Source: Collybiopsis luxurians FD-317 M1
Lineage: Eukaryota > Basidiomycota > Agaricomycetes > Agaricales > Omphalotaceae
Length of the DNA: 64,000 bases
Direction of reading: 5' to 3'
Assembly (NCBI GenBank): GCA_000827265.1
Contig: KN834756.1
Span: forward strand, 484,746 to 548,745
The notes beneath the pieces were generated by a model, which did no database searches, was not told where the DNA came from, and was given only the letters and a program-made list of their open reading frames with translations. This document shows, piece after piece, positions 10,872-20,913 of this stretch (position 1 is the stretch's first letter; each line of letters opens with the position of its first letter). A program made the position numbers and the translations under genes.

Positions 10872-12054
10872 CTGTTGAAACATGCTTAGCTTAATGCTGC
10901 CTGCCCACTCTCTTGTCCCCCGATTGCTCACGAGTTGTGCGAAATATGAACACTTCTTTCCACATTTTCTCCAGGTATATTGAAGGGTTGATTCCTATCA
11001 TTATTAGAAAAGTCATTGAGTATTTCTCATATCAATCTCATTGATGTTTCATACTCAGTGGTCATTGCGCGCGGATGTGAACAAGAGGATGGAAAGATGG
11101 CTGATTTTAGGCCGCCTTATATACAGTTAGCCTGGTACCATCTGATGAATTTAAAATGCAAAGTTCGTTGTGCGCACGCTCAATGACAGTTCACACATAC
11201 TTCATTTTTGAATGGAAGCATGACTTTTAACCTGTTAAGTAAAAATAGAGCTGTCAGCTGTACTGATTTGCTATCATCACCTGCACAAGGATAGTATCGC
11301 CACGGGGCGCCTGGCCGGGAGTCAACTTCGTTAGCTGCCGCTCCCATGCAGAGCCTGTCCAACCGGTAGCATGAGTGTCTTGAAAAGGCTTTAGCCGGGT
11401 TTAATGGCAATCCGACTCAAAGCTTGCGAGCTGAATAAGTCGAAACACCTCTGAAAGAGTCAATGGAGTGATCCCAACAATATCCATCAACAAAAGTGCA
11501 CCGAACTGGGAGCCGGGCACGATGAGGAATGAGGCCTCGTGATATGCGAGGAGTCTTGTAGTACCTACGAGAGCTGAGCTTCTCGTGTGGCCTACTCGAG
11601 ATTGTAAATACACCGGAAAAGTCGCGACATTTCTCCCCAAAAAGAATTTGACTTACCTCAAAAAATGTCACGCCATGCATGCGCCAAGACAACTGCAAAG
11701 AAAAGACATGAAGGCGACGCGCCAAACGCGATAAGCAAAATATTCCAATAGTTAGCTGGGGATTTCTTTTAGCGCCGAGCTCATTGGTTTTGGTCATAGA
11801 GTTCCTTCAATGCAATTTGGGTGTATTCCAGCTATTAGTATGAAGTACAACTAAATCTACTTTACAATGCCAGTTTCCTATGTACGGTCAAGCTGTGCAA
11901 CGCGACAAAGTCAGTTGGCGCGCAACGAGCCGCGGAAATGGCATCAGCCCATGTAACTTTTCACGTGATGATTTGCCAAATCTGATCCCCATCGAGAAGT
12001 TGTCTATTTGTCACAAGCCGTAAATGAGAAGCCGTAAATGAGAAGCTCCTGGGG
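10872..12054. other. Receptor upstream region, no firm gene
   Basis: The proximal part (10872-11100) should contain the receptor promoter and its first short exon; a possible donor (ctcgtgagc) lies near 10927-10935. Overlapping minus-strand open frames at 11401-11797 have no recognisable domain. A 14-bp direct repeat (gaagccgtaaatga type) sits at about 12017-12045, just before the truncated peptidase copy. Confidence 0.4.
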
Positions 12055-13963
12055 GAAATTACTTTGGATCGTACGAGTAAACAGCAATCGCATTCGGAGG
12101 AGGAGTCGAAGGAGGAGAATGGGGATGGGAGTGGGAATATCGTTGACTGCCAAGTGCGCAAGCTCACAAACTTGCCAGGTCTCCTCGTATCGTCAATGCA
12201 AACGGCAAGACTACCCTCCTGTGGTTCGCTCAAGCTACAGGAGGTGCCCACTGGTGTGCTGCTTCCCTCCACGCTTGCGATATTCCCCACTCCGACTCCA
12301 TAGACCCCTCTCAGACTCGTACGCTAGTGGAAAGGGTCTGGGTACCAGCCGAAGATAGATTCCCCGGCCTGTATCTCAACCAGCTCCCTCGACACCCTCA
12401 CGTCCACTGGGGTGGTTGTGACTACATCGTCACCCCAACTTCGTGGGGCTCTCGCTGGACCATCGTCCTCATCTCACTACGAGATGGATCAGTCAAAGAC
12501 TTGACTCCTATAGCCGATACCAACAGTGTTCCATGGAGTTGGACTGCGGTTTCGGCGGCTGAGGGGAACAGGTTGCTGTGTATCCGGAGCTCCACTGATA
12601 GGCCCTCTGAATTGGTGCTGGGCGAGTTCGGTGAAGTCGGCTCTGTATCGTGGAAAGTCCTTCACAAACCCTTCGTTTCGGAACACCGTACGTCCCTTTC
12701 ATACCCCTTCTTGCCTTACTTGCGTGCTCGTCGCTGATATGTAAACGCCCCATCTGTTGCAGTACAAGAAAAACTCGATTCCTTGACGGTCAAAGTCGTC
12801 CCTATTCCGGGACGCTTCCCCCCAGAGACGATTCTCATACAGCACAAATCGGCAGTGGAGGAGAAGAAGATATTACCTTGTATTACTATGCCCCATGGTG
12901 GTCCTCATGCTGCCGAGTCAGTTACGTTCAATCCGTCGACTGTTGGGTATGCTCTTGAAGGATGTAGGTTTAAGCTATTCACTCGTTACGTTACCACTCG
13001 ATCTTATTCCTTCCCCGTAGATACACTTTCCCTTCCTAATTACACCGGTAAGTAAATTCCTCACTCTTCCGGCATTGCGACTTTTTCGTTTAGACCCCTC
13101 CTCCTCCTGCTGATAATAACTGATGACTGATTACAGGGTCCACTGGATACGGAGAGAAATCTATACAGGCTTTAATTGGCCAATGCGGTACCCCCGATGT
13201 AGGCGACTGTATCGAGTCTGTGAGACACCTCGTAAAAACTGGCGTTGCGAGTGAAGGTCGGGGTAGGTTGATGCTTTGTGGAGGAAGTCATGGAGGGTTT
13301 CTTTTGGGTCGCCGTGCGTACGCTCTCTTCGTTCTCTTTCTCTCACCTCCTTCCCTTCTTTTTCGAGCACACAAGCTAATGATTGTTTTTCTTTATTTAT
13401 GCAGTAATTGGTCAATATCCGGACGTCTTCACCGCAGCCGTCTTCTGAAACCCAGTCGTCTCTGCAGATATATCCACCTCCGATATCGAAGATTGGTATT
13501 ACGCGGAATTCGGAATAGATTATCTACTTTCTTCACTCCCCCTCGGATATACAGGACCGTCCTCCCCCAACTCACCCTCGTCGTCGTCCGGTGACAAAGC
13601 AAAAGCAGCCGTCCCTCCCCGGCTCATCACACCAGAAATCTACAAAAAAATTATACGACGCCTCACCTGTTGCGCATGTACATAAAGTCAGAGATGACAC
13701 TGCGGTGTTGATGCTTGTGGGTGGTTCGGATAAACGGGTGGTGCCAACGCAGGGGGTTGGGTATTATCATGTGTTGAGGGCTTAGATATGGGAGGGCGAG
13801 GAAAGAAGAAGACGCCGCGGCTACGGCTACGGAGGCGGATGTGGATGATGAGCTGGAAATGCTCATCTTCGGTGGCGAGGGGCATCCTATTGATGGTCTT
13901 GAGGCTTCCAGGGTCGTGTGGACGAGGACTGCGGAATGGTTTAAGAAACGAGCGGTGTGGTAG
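12055..13963 (+). pseudogene. Acylaminoacyl-peptidase pseudogene, copy 2
   Basis: This is a close duplicate of the gene at the left edge, with the same introns, but starting somewhat further upstream (GKTTLLWFAQATGGAHW precedes the shared part). It lacks the start and N-terminal region. Visible lesions are: a frame break near 12178; a CGA-to-TGA change at 13446-13448 in the RNPVV segment; one extra A in the run 13644-13650; and a 2-base loss near 13782 that creates TAG. The nucleophile motif reads CGGSHGGF. The C-to-T stop lies in a CpG context. It is not expected to make active enzyme. Confidence 0.9.
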
Positions 13964-14085
13964 CTGGTTGGGCTGTAGATGTGGGAGAGAGTGTTGATGG
14001 AGAAGATTTGTGTATTATTGATGTTCGCAAGGCGGTTAAATCGAGGAGATGGAGGGACTTGAAAGGAAAGAAGACGCCAAGGATG

Positions 14086-14200
14086 ATTAATTGAGATGCT
14101 CACGTTCGGTGACGAAGGGTATCCTATGAGTATTGATGGCCTTGAAGCCCCCAATACGTAAGCTGTGGAGCGGTTCAAAGATTGTGGAGAGAAACAGAAG
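14086..14200 (+). repeat. Decayed peptidase 3'-end fragment
   Basis: A further degraded copy of the last peptidase segment, with gctcacgttcggtgacgaag, tattgatggccttgaagccc and a tgtggagcggttcaaaga stretch. It lies between the pseudogene and the P450. Confidence 0.7.
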
Positions 14201-14506
14201 GCGAATGCGTAATTCACCTCAAACCCTCAATCATATGTCTATGTTCTAGCCGTGTAAGGAGCTCTGTTCAAGATCCATTGTCCTTGGCATTGACTATAAG
14301 TTTTCGTCTATAAAGTTGTCCGCTCCACACGTGCCATTCGTCTCTGTCAGCTTCGGGAACTAGCTCGAGTCCGTCCATCCTCAGCTCCATTTCGGTGGCG
14401 TTTATCCTTTAGAATTACGGCACTATAGCAACGAATTCAACTGCCGTTGTATATGATATCGATTTGACCCTCTGCAAGCCTTGTCATTGGCACTTGCAAC
14501 CCAGCC

Positions 14507-16529
14507 ATGTATATCTTGCTTACCTCTCTTTCTCTCACATACATTGGAGGACTGGTCCTTTACAGGCTGGTCTTCCATCCCCTTTGTAAATGTCCAGGGC
14601 CAGCTCTAGCTGCACTGACCGAGGGCTATGAGGCTTACTATAACATGATCAAGGGAGGAGAGTAGATTTCTGAACTCGAACGCCTCCACAAGATATATGG
14701 TAAGCTTGCTTGGAATAGGTTTAAAGCTCTGGAAATAATTTATTGTTTCCTGTTAATTTTCTAGGTCCTGTTGTCAGAGTTGCTCCTAATAAGGTCAGCT
14801 CAACAGCCACTCACGTATCGCTGATTTTCTAACTTCCTTGTCCTTATAATTCAGCTTCACTTTAACTATCCTCAAGCCTATCATGACATTTACACTCATG
14901 GCTCTACACTGACCAAAGACCCTGGATTGTATCCTCATGGTATAGCTGCTCCCGCCTATGAATCCGCCTGGGCAGCCTGTGATCCTCAGAAGGCAAAGTT
15001 CAGAAGAAGCTTGATAGCTCCACTGTTTTCTCGTCGAGCAATTCTGGAGCTCGAGTACACAATTCAGCAACAGGTAAATGCAGCGGTTCTCAGATACATT
15101 CAATGTACTTATTTTACACAGATTGACAAACTGCTCGCGGTGTTTGAAGAACATTATAGCTTTCCGGGGTCGAGTGTAGAGATGTCTTTTGCATATCGCT
15201 CTCTCACCATCGATATCATTATGTCCTATTGCTTCGCGGAGTCACCAAACACTCTCGATTACCCAGACTTCACTCACCCTTTAGTCCGAGATGTGGAGAA
15301 GCTCTTTTCAGTCTTCTGGATCCAGAAAAATTTCCCTTGGATTGTTTCTTTACTCAACAATGGGCCTGAAAAATTGCTGTTGAAGCTTCTACCTCAATAC
15401 CAAGGCTATGCGCAACTGAGAGGTCGCCTTGCGCGCCAAATCGATAATATTCTGTCAAATCCTGACATCCTTGAAGCTGCTGGACACGAAACAGTTTATC
15501 GTCATCTCTTGGAACCAAAAGGCCGCGAACGGCTTTCCAAAACCGCGCTCCTCCATGATGCGGTTGTGTTTCAAGCTGCAGGGAGCGACACAGTAAGTTA
15601 TACCCAATTTCCCTAAAATCCGACGGTTTAACAGAATGATATAATAGGTAGGCAACGTATGCTACGTGGGCACTTTCTACGCATTGAAAAATCCAGAGAT
15701 TGCTCGGAAGTTATCCCAAGAGCTCTGTGAAGCTTGGCCCGATAAAGACAAGCCTTTAAACTACGCTGTGCTTGAGAAGCTTCCTTACCTTGTATGTTCT
15801 GGCAAGTTTGAATCCTGTGCAAGTCATTTGACCGTTGCTTTAGACTGCATTTATTAAAGAAGCACTGCGCTATTCCATTGGGGTGATTGATCCTCTCTCT
15901 CGTGTGGTGGGTCCAACTAGCCCAGAAGTAGGTGGTTTGAAGTTTCCTTCAGGTGTAAGTACTGTCTTTGCCACGGTGCTTAGCAGCTCTATTGATTGCA
16001 TTTCATTTATGAGACTGTCGTCGAAATGAGCTCACTGTTCAACCCCGATGTCTTTACTGACCCGCATGAATTTAATCCGGATCGATGGCTGTCGGGAGAG
16101 ACAACCAACATGATACAAGATCTTGTGCCTTTCAGTAAGGGAGCTCGAATCTGGTAAGCTGTTTTTAATGCTCGAATCAAGTCATGGGCCTATGTTAATC
16201 AGCCCTCTTTAGTATCGGATTAAAGTGTGTCTGATTGAATTCAGTTCGGTCGGCTATAGACGCGTTTAACCTTTTCTTTATCCAGCTTGGTGTGGTGCGA
16301 GCTTTACCTCATTTTTGGAAACGTTTTTCGCAAACTCAACCTTAACCTCGTCCTCGATGAAGACTCGTACGTGCCTCTCGAAAGTTTTTCCTCATCGACA
16401 TGGTTCTTAAAGCTCCCGCTTGACATTCTCTATAGTATTGATGAGTTTAGTCCAGATCAACGTTTGGATTATTTTGATGTATCCTGGCGAAAAGGATATC
16501 GAGTTGCGGTGGAGAAAATGCAAGTATAA
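14507..16529 (+). pseudogene. Cytochrome P450, copy 2, near full length but disrupted
   Basis: The frame starts at ATG 14507 with a hydrophobic anchor and a [16 protein letters not shown] hinge, typical of microsomal P450s. Landmarks follow in order: HKIYGPVVRVAPNKL, the I-helix AGSDT (about 15575), the K-helix IKEALR (about 15852), the PERF-like EFNPDRW, and a heme loop reading FSKGARIC across the last intron. The family resembles the fungal CYP58/CYP65-like trichothecene-type oxygenases; this is from general appearance only. Two defects are visible: an in-frame TAG at 14663-14665 in exon 1, and a heme loop in which ARIC is followed by LVWCELY, missing the usual Gly and a few residues. The end reads VAVEKMQV with stop 16527-16529. 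Copy 1 shares the heme-loop gap, so that lesion predates the duplication. Confidence 0.8.
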
Positions 16530-16589
16530 TGCTCAGTGAGAAAACTAATTTTGCTCAGTGGTGACTGGTATCGGTGTACTTGTATGGCA

Positions 16590-16990
16590 GTTTTGAATGA
16601 AGCAAGGTTGTGTGGACGAGGATTGCGGTCCGGTTCAAGAAACAAGTGATACGGCATGCGCTTGGAACGAAAGAAGACGCTAGGGATGATTGGCCTTGAG
16701 ATGCTCACGCTCGGTGACGAAGGGCATCCTGCGAGTATTGATAGTCTTGAGGCTTCCAAGGTTGCGAAGTTGTAAACTGTGGAGTGGTTCCAGAATCTAG
16801 CAATGTGGAGAGAGAAGGAGCGTTGTTGAAAAGTTTGTTTGCATAAGCTCACGTTCGGTAGCGATGGATATGGCGAGGACGTGCTATCGATGAGGAGGAT
16901 GTGCTATCGATAGCCTTGAGGCTTCCAAAGCTGTCTGGTTGCGCTATATGGAGTCTTCCAAGAATCTAACCGCGCGTTTATGAGCGTGAG
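16590..16990 (+). repeat. Cluster of three decayed peptidase 3'-end fragments
   Basis: Fragments lie at about 16600-16665 (gttgtgtggacgaggattgcgg, matching the peptidase end), 16690-16825 (gctcacgctcggtgacgaag through ttgaggcttccaag) and 16850-16990 (ctcacgttcggtag, ttgaggcttccaa, atgagcgtgaga). The last resembles the cluster at 1870-2000, including the atgagcgtgaga end. Confidence 0.7.
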
Positions 16991-16994
16991 AAAG

Positions 16995-17606
16995 CGTTGT
17001 TGTTTGCTGATGCTCGGCGCGAGGAGTTTCCGAGAGGCGAAGACGGCGGAATGGACTCTGTACCGATTTGCGCCGGTGGTTCTTCATTTCTTGAAGCATA
17101 GCATAGGTCGAGACTTTCCGGGTGCAATTCGAGTTTTGGCATCATCGTTTTGTTTTTTCGGTAACATGACGATAAGCACATGGTTTGTTCTCCATCTTGA
17201 ATGTTGATATCTCTCAAAGGCAAGGTAACCTTAGCTAAGTATCCTATCCCGGTATCCCGTCCAGTTCCGGTCCCCTAACATTTCATTCTTAAGCGACATC
17301 ACCACCAAATCGCCACCACCACCGAGAGTGACGGCGGATCTGGAACTGCACCTGTACGAGAACCGTACGTTGGCATGATCTAGAGCTACCTGTCTGTAAG
17401 CCAAAGCGAGAACCTTACAGTGGTTCGTGATAGCCTAAAATAAATCTACGTTTCCTATCTTGTGGAAGATTGATCTTGATGATGATGCAGGGTTGCAGTG
17501 CGACGCGGCATGTACGGTTACTCTATACTATGAATGTATATATATGAACAGAATAGCGAAGTGAGATCCAAAGTCGGTTCAATTGAGGCGCGCCCAACCT
17601 TTCACA
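16995..17606. other. Spacer, no gene recognised
   Basis: Open frames exist on both strands at about 16978-17223 without any conserved motif. The right part is the upstream region of the 17607 gene. Confidence 0.4.
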
Positions 17607-18179
17607 ATGCGAAAAGACCCCTACAACCATCGTTCAACTTCAGCATCGTCAACCTCTGCGAGGACGCCGGCAGCACGCTCACCTACGCACTCTACACCCA
17701 TGTCATCCTTATCCACACTCGCCGCGCCTCCAATTCCCCAGTACCCTAATAGTTCTCGTCACGGTCCGCCCTACCCCCGCTCTTACACCTACGTGCAGCC
17801 AATGCAACCGAGAAGACCTCGACGTCGACGGCGGAAGGACATGTCGAATTGTATAGCAGACCTCGCAGTGGTCTACGGTGTTTCTGGATGGCCTATTCCG
17901 CGAGATCCATTTAAAGGGTATCCTACGTCTACTGGTCCTAGTACTAGTATACGAAATAATGGTTCGCTCCCTCCTTCGTCCATTCCCACAATCTCCAGAA
18001 CTCCCAGAGCTCCACCAACTTCCGCGACTTCCGCGACTTCCACGACTTCTACAACTTCTAACACTCCCGCAACTACCACCTCCGCAAGGAGTTCGTGCCA
18101 GTTCTGTTCATTCTTGAGCGAGTTGGGGGCTGGTTTAAAGCGGAGGATTACTGGATCGAGATGGAAATGGAAATCTTGA
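17607..18179 (+). CDS. Pro/Ser/Thr-rich basic protein, unknown function
   Basis: A single uninterrupted frame of 190 codons starts at ATG 17607 (MRKDPYNHRSTSASS). The N-terminal half is Ser/Thr/Pro-rich. A strongly basic run (RRPRRRRRKD, about residues 69-78) could be a nuclear localisation signal. It is followed by the least repetitive part, NCIADLAVVYGVSGWPIP, then a Thr/Ser tract with repeated TSATSTT units and a basic end (LKRRITGSRWKWKS). No domain is recognised. The frame is open over a long compositionally biased tract, so it could be partly fortuitous. The conserved-looking central segment supports it as a gene. Confidence 0.5.
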   Translation: MRKDPYNHRSTSASSTSARTPAARSPTHSTPMSSLSTLAAPPIPQYPNSSRHGPPYPRSYTYVQPMQPRRPRRRRRKDMSNCIADLAVVYGVSGWPIPRDPFKGYPTSTGPSTSIRNNGSLPPSSIPTISRTPRAPPTSATSATSTTSTTSNTPATTTSARSSCQFCSFLSELGAGLKRRITGSRWKWKS

Positions 18180-19221
18180 TGAGTCGACCCGGAGCTTGGG
18201 GATGGGCGGAATATATTAATTCACTGTGTACGCGTACTATACGAACTGGGCCGTCTAGAAGATGCCCAGCATCTTCGTGAGTTTTCCTCTCTGACTCTGA
18301 TTATCACCAAGGATCTGCCACTGATATAGATGCTTGTTGCAGGCGAAATGACATATTTCAATAGGTTGATTGATGGAAATTGGATTGTTGGATTCTCATT
18401 CGAGCGACTGGGCGTGGATAGGTACCTGACATGCACTGGCATGTACTCTACTGAGACCCGCACTCATTCCGGAGTCGGTACCGACGTGCATTGTTTTCTC
18501 GGACGCGCCGCACATTCAAAGGATAGCCTTAACCCTAGGCGTCTAAGCCTCATCCTAGGTCTACAGTATCCAAACTTCTCAGGTTCTTTTAAGGTGTAGC
18601 TTCGTCTTCGTAGGCTATAGCATCGGAGATGGTAGTTCCGAGCTAGTACTAGCAAGAAAAAAAGAGCAACCTTACAGAATGTAGCGTATAATGTGCAAAT
18701 ACACTAAACCAAAACCTTGTGTAAATTCCGACTGTCAGACCGGATGAACTTCGGTTCAATAAACCCAGCTTTGACCGGTTCTTTACCGGTTCCGCAATCG
18801 GCCCGACTGTCCTGTTTTCAACCTGCTTACCACTCAGTACTCAGCGTCTAACTGTATGCCTATGCGCAGTCGTTTTTACTTATGGCTTGCTGCGCTGGTC
18901 CTGGTACTTTCATGCGCAGAAGACGGTGAAGACAAAGAAATGACTTGAAGTTGTCCGTTCTCCACTCTAGTTCGGCCGTTTGCGAATTTTTCAATTCAAT
19001 TTACTAGATTTTTAAGCTACCTCTTGCTATGTGGCTGACGAAGAAAAGTTTCCAGAGTGTCTGCGGCTGCGGTTTGAAGATAGAAGGTAGTATCATGGAT
19101 GACTCGATAGGAACTTCCCTCACTGGTGTGCTGATTATCAGGTTGCACACGACAAAAGCTGTATCCATACGGTAATGAGGAAGGTATAAAATGTGAAGGT
19201 ACATTCTACAGCTTGCAGATT
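18180..19221. other. Spacer, no gene recognised
   Basis: Short open frames only (for example 18330-18599 plus and 19004-19204 minus), with no motif. Confidence 0.4.
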
Positions 19222-19320
19222 CAACAGCATTCGAGCGCCTGGAAATTAGCTCTTACTATCGTCTAGCTTCTCGTACAACAGCATTCGAGCTCCTTAAAAA
19301 CCAGCTCTTGCTATCGTTTG
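19222..19320. repeat. Two-copy 54-bp tandem repeat upstream of the 115-residue gene
   Basis: Both copies begin caacagcattcgagc (19222 and 19276) and share tagctctt or cagctctt, then ctatcgt. The repeat ends about 40 bp before the start codon at 19362, so it is in the promoter or 5' untranslated region. Confidence 0.8.
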
Positions 19321-19361
19321 AACGTTCACCTGCTCCGCAGACTACATAGCACAGACTCGGA

Positions 19362-19709
19362 ATGTCTTCGTCGTCGTATAAATCCACTCCCGACTCGTCC
19401 TCTGCTTCGAGTTCATCAGCGAACCTTATTCCAAAGACTCAGAAGGATTACTCCGCTGCTTTTACCAATCTACAGTCGACCTATGGACTCACAGGAGCCG
19501 CCGCCTCGGTCCCTGCACAGGCGTCGAAAGGAGCGGATTCTAAATCCTCATCTTCGTCCTCGTCCGGAAACCCGGTGTCATCCTCAGCACCTGGAGGAGG
19601 AGGTTTAAAACCGTCTCATGGAGGGAAGAACTACGAGGAGGCATTCGGGAATTTGTACTTGAACTATGGGGCTCCAGGAGGGATGAATATGTCTTTGTCT
19701 AGGAAATGA
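19362..19709 (+). CDS. Small Ser-rich protein with two YxxAFxNLxxxYG repeats
   Basis: An intronless frame of 115 codons starts at ATG 19362 and ends at 19709. Two related motifs occur: KDYSAAFTNLQSTYGL (about residues 28-43) and KNYEEAFGNLYLNYGA (about residues 89-104). They are separated by an Ala/Ser/Gly-rich linker with a nine-Ser run. No signal peptide or membrane segment is seen. The matched repeats argue that the frame is a real gene, probably a small cytosolic or stress-type protein. The function is unknown. Confidence 0.65.
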   Translation: MSSSSYKSTPDSSSASSSSANLIPKTQKDYSAAFTNLQSTYGLTGAAASVPAQASKGADSKSSSSSSSGNPVSSSAPGGGGLKPSHGGKNYEEAFGNLYLNYGAPGGMNMSLSRK

Positions 19710-20913
19710 GGACTCGCTGCTTCTGGTAAGATGGTATATGCTCTTTCTTTGGTTGGAATTTGTCATTTGAAGCTTACTTCCCCTGGTCTTTTAGAATTAT
19801 TGTTATTATTATACGAGTAGCTCACGGCGTACGCTCTAGACCAGACCGTTGTACCTTTTGTAACTCTAGTAGCGTTGTTGGAATTTGCAAACTTTTCTAC
19901 ATTTATCTCAAGTCGAAGGTCTTATTTTTAATCCCTCTTATTTTAACTCCTGTAGTGCTATTTTCTGAAGCTCTCGGCCGATTCAAAATCAATCATTATA
20001 TGCCAGACGACGTGTGCTTACCCGGCGTCTCGTGCACGTGGAATGTGCTTTTAAATTTAGTCGGTACCGAGACCTGTAACCTTCGAGCTTCCTATCACGG
20101 TGGCCCTCGAAGTTGCCTTCTGCAGGCCTCCTTTCTGTTCTTCGTGGGTGCCCACCCATTTAATTATGTATTATGTTACAAGGAGGCGCTTGCCTCGACC
20201 CCTGTGGCCTCTCCGACTTTGCATCGGCGTCTCACGCATTCTACCTATGATTTTTCCAATGCTTATCTGTCTTCGTGGTTCAGTGCGGTCCAACGTGCAA
20301 TCGCCCGGGTTCGGGACATTGGTAGCAAGTTCAGATATGAAGTTTCGTGACCAGAAATCTAAGCCGTTGCCGTTGAAGAACCCCAGCTTCAGTCAATTGT
20401 ATTCTTAATATCGTGTGTCTCGCATTCAATCAGAGCTATAGAAGACTTACTTTAAGTGGGAGGATTCAAGCGCGCACTGTCGGCACAGTGTGATATCTAG
20501 ACATGCCAAGACCAATGCTGTTTCGGTGATTTCAGCAGAGCTCGTTTCTCGGTCCCAGGAGTGAAACAAGCGAGGTTGAATGTCGCAGGAAACTGAGCTC
20601 GACAAGGGGGTGGCTCAATAATGTGGACCTGAGATAGAATGCGAACTCTGTCTCGCCAGAATTTTGGTGTGAGAAAAGATTACGTACCCCATGGATACCT
20701 TGCTATTCCGGCGGACCGGCTCTCAGTGACATCCAAGGACGAACCTAGCATGCACAATTTCCTTCTTTTGTTCCCAACTTTCATCTTTCCACCTTCAAAG
20801 CTGACCGGACTGAACAAAGTCCAGCGACCCTGGTCGAATTCACAAAAATCTCAGCTCGCATTCCATAAATTCGGAATCTGATTCGGTTAATTGATGACTG
20901 GTTGCCCGAATCC
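19710..20913. other. Spacer with an unsupported long open frame
   Basis: A 196-codon plus-strand frame (19760-20350) starts only 50 bp after the previous gene's stop and lacks any motif, so it is more likely 3' untranslated sequence. The segment 20400-20913 is the upstream region of the F-box gene. Confidence 0.4.

Noticed and set aside
19760..20350. A 196-residue protein-coding gene
   Set aside because: No motif, starts 50 bp after the previous stop, and no supporting splice or family signal.
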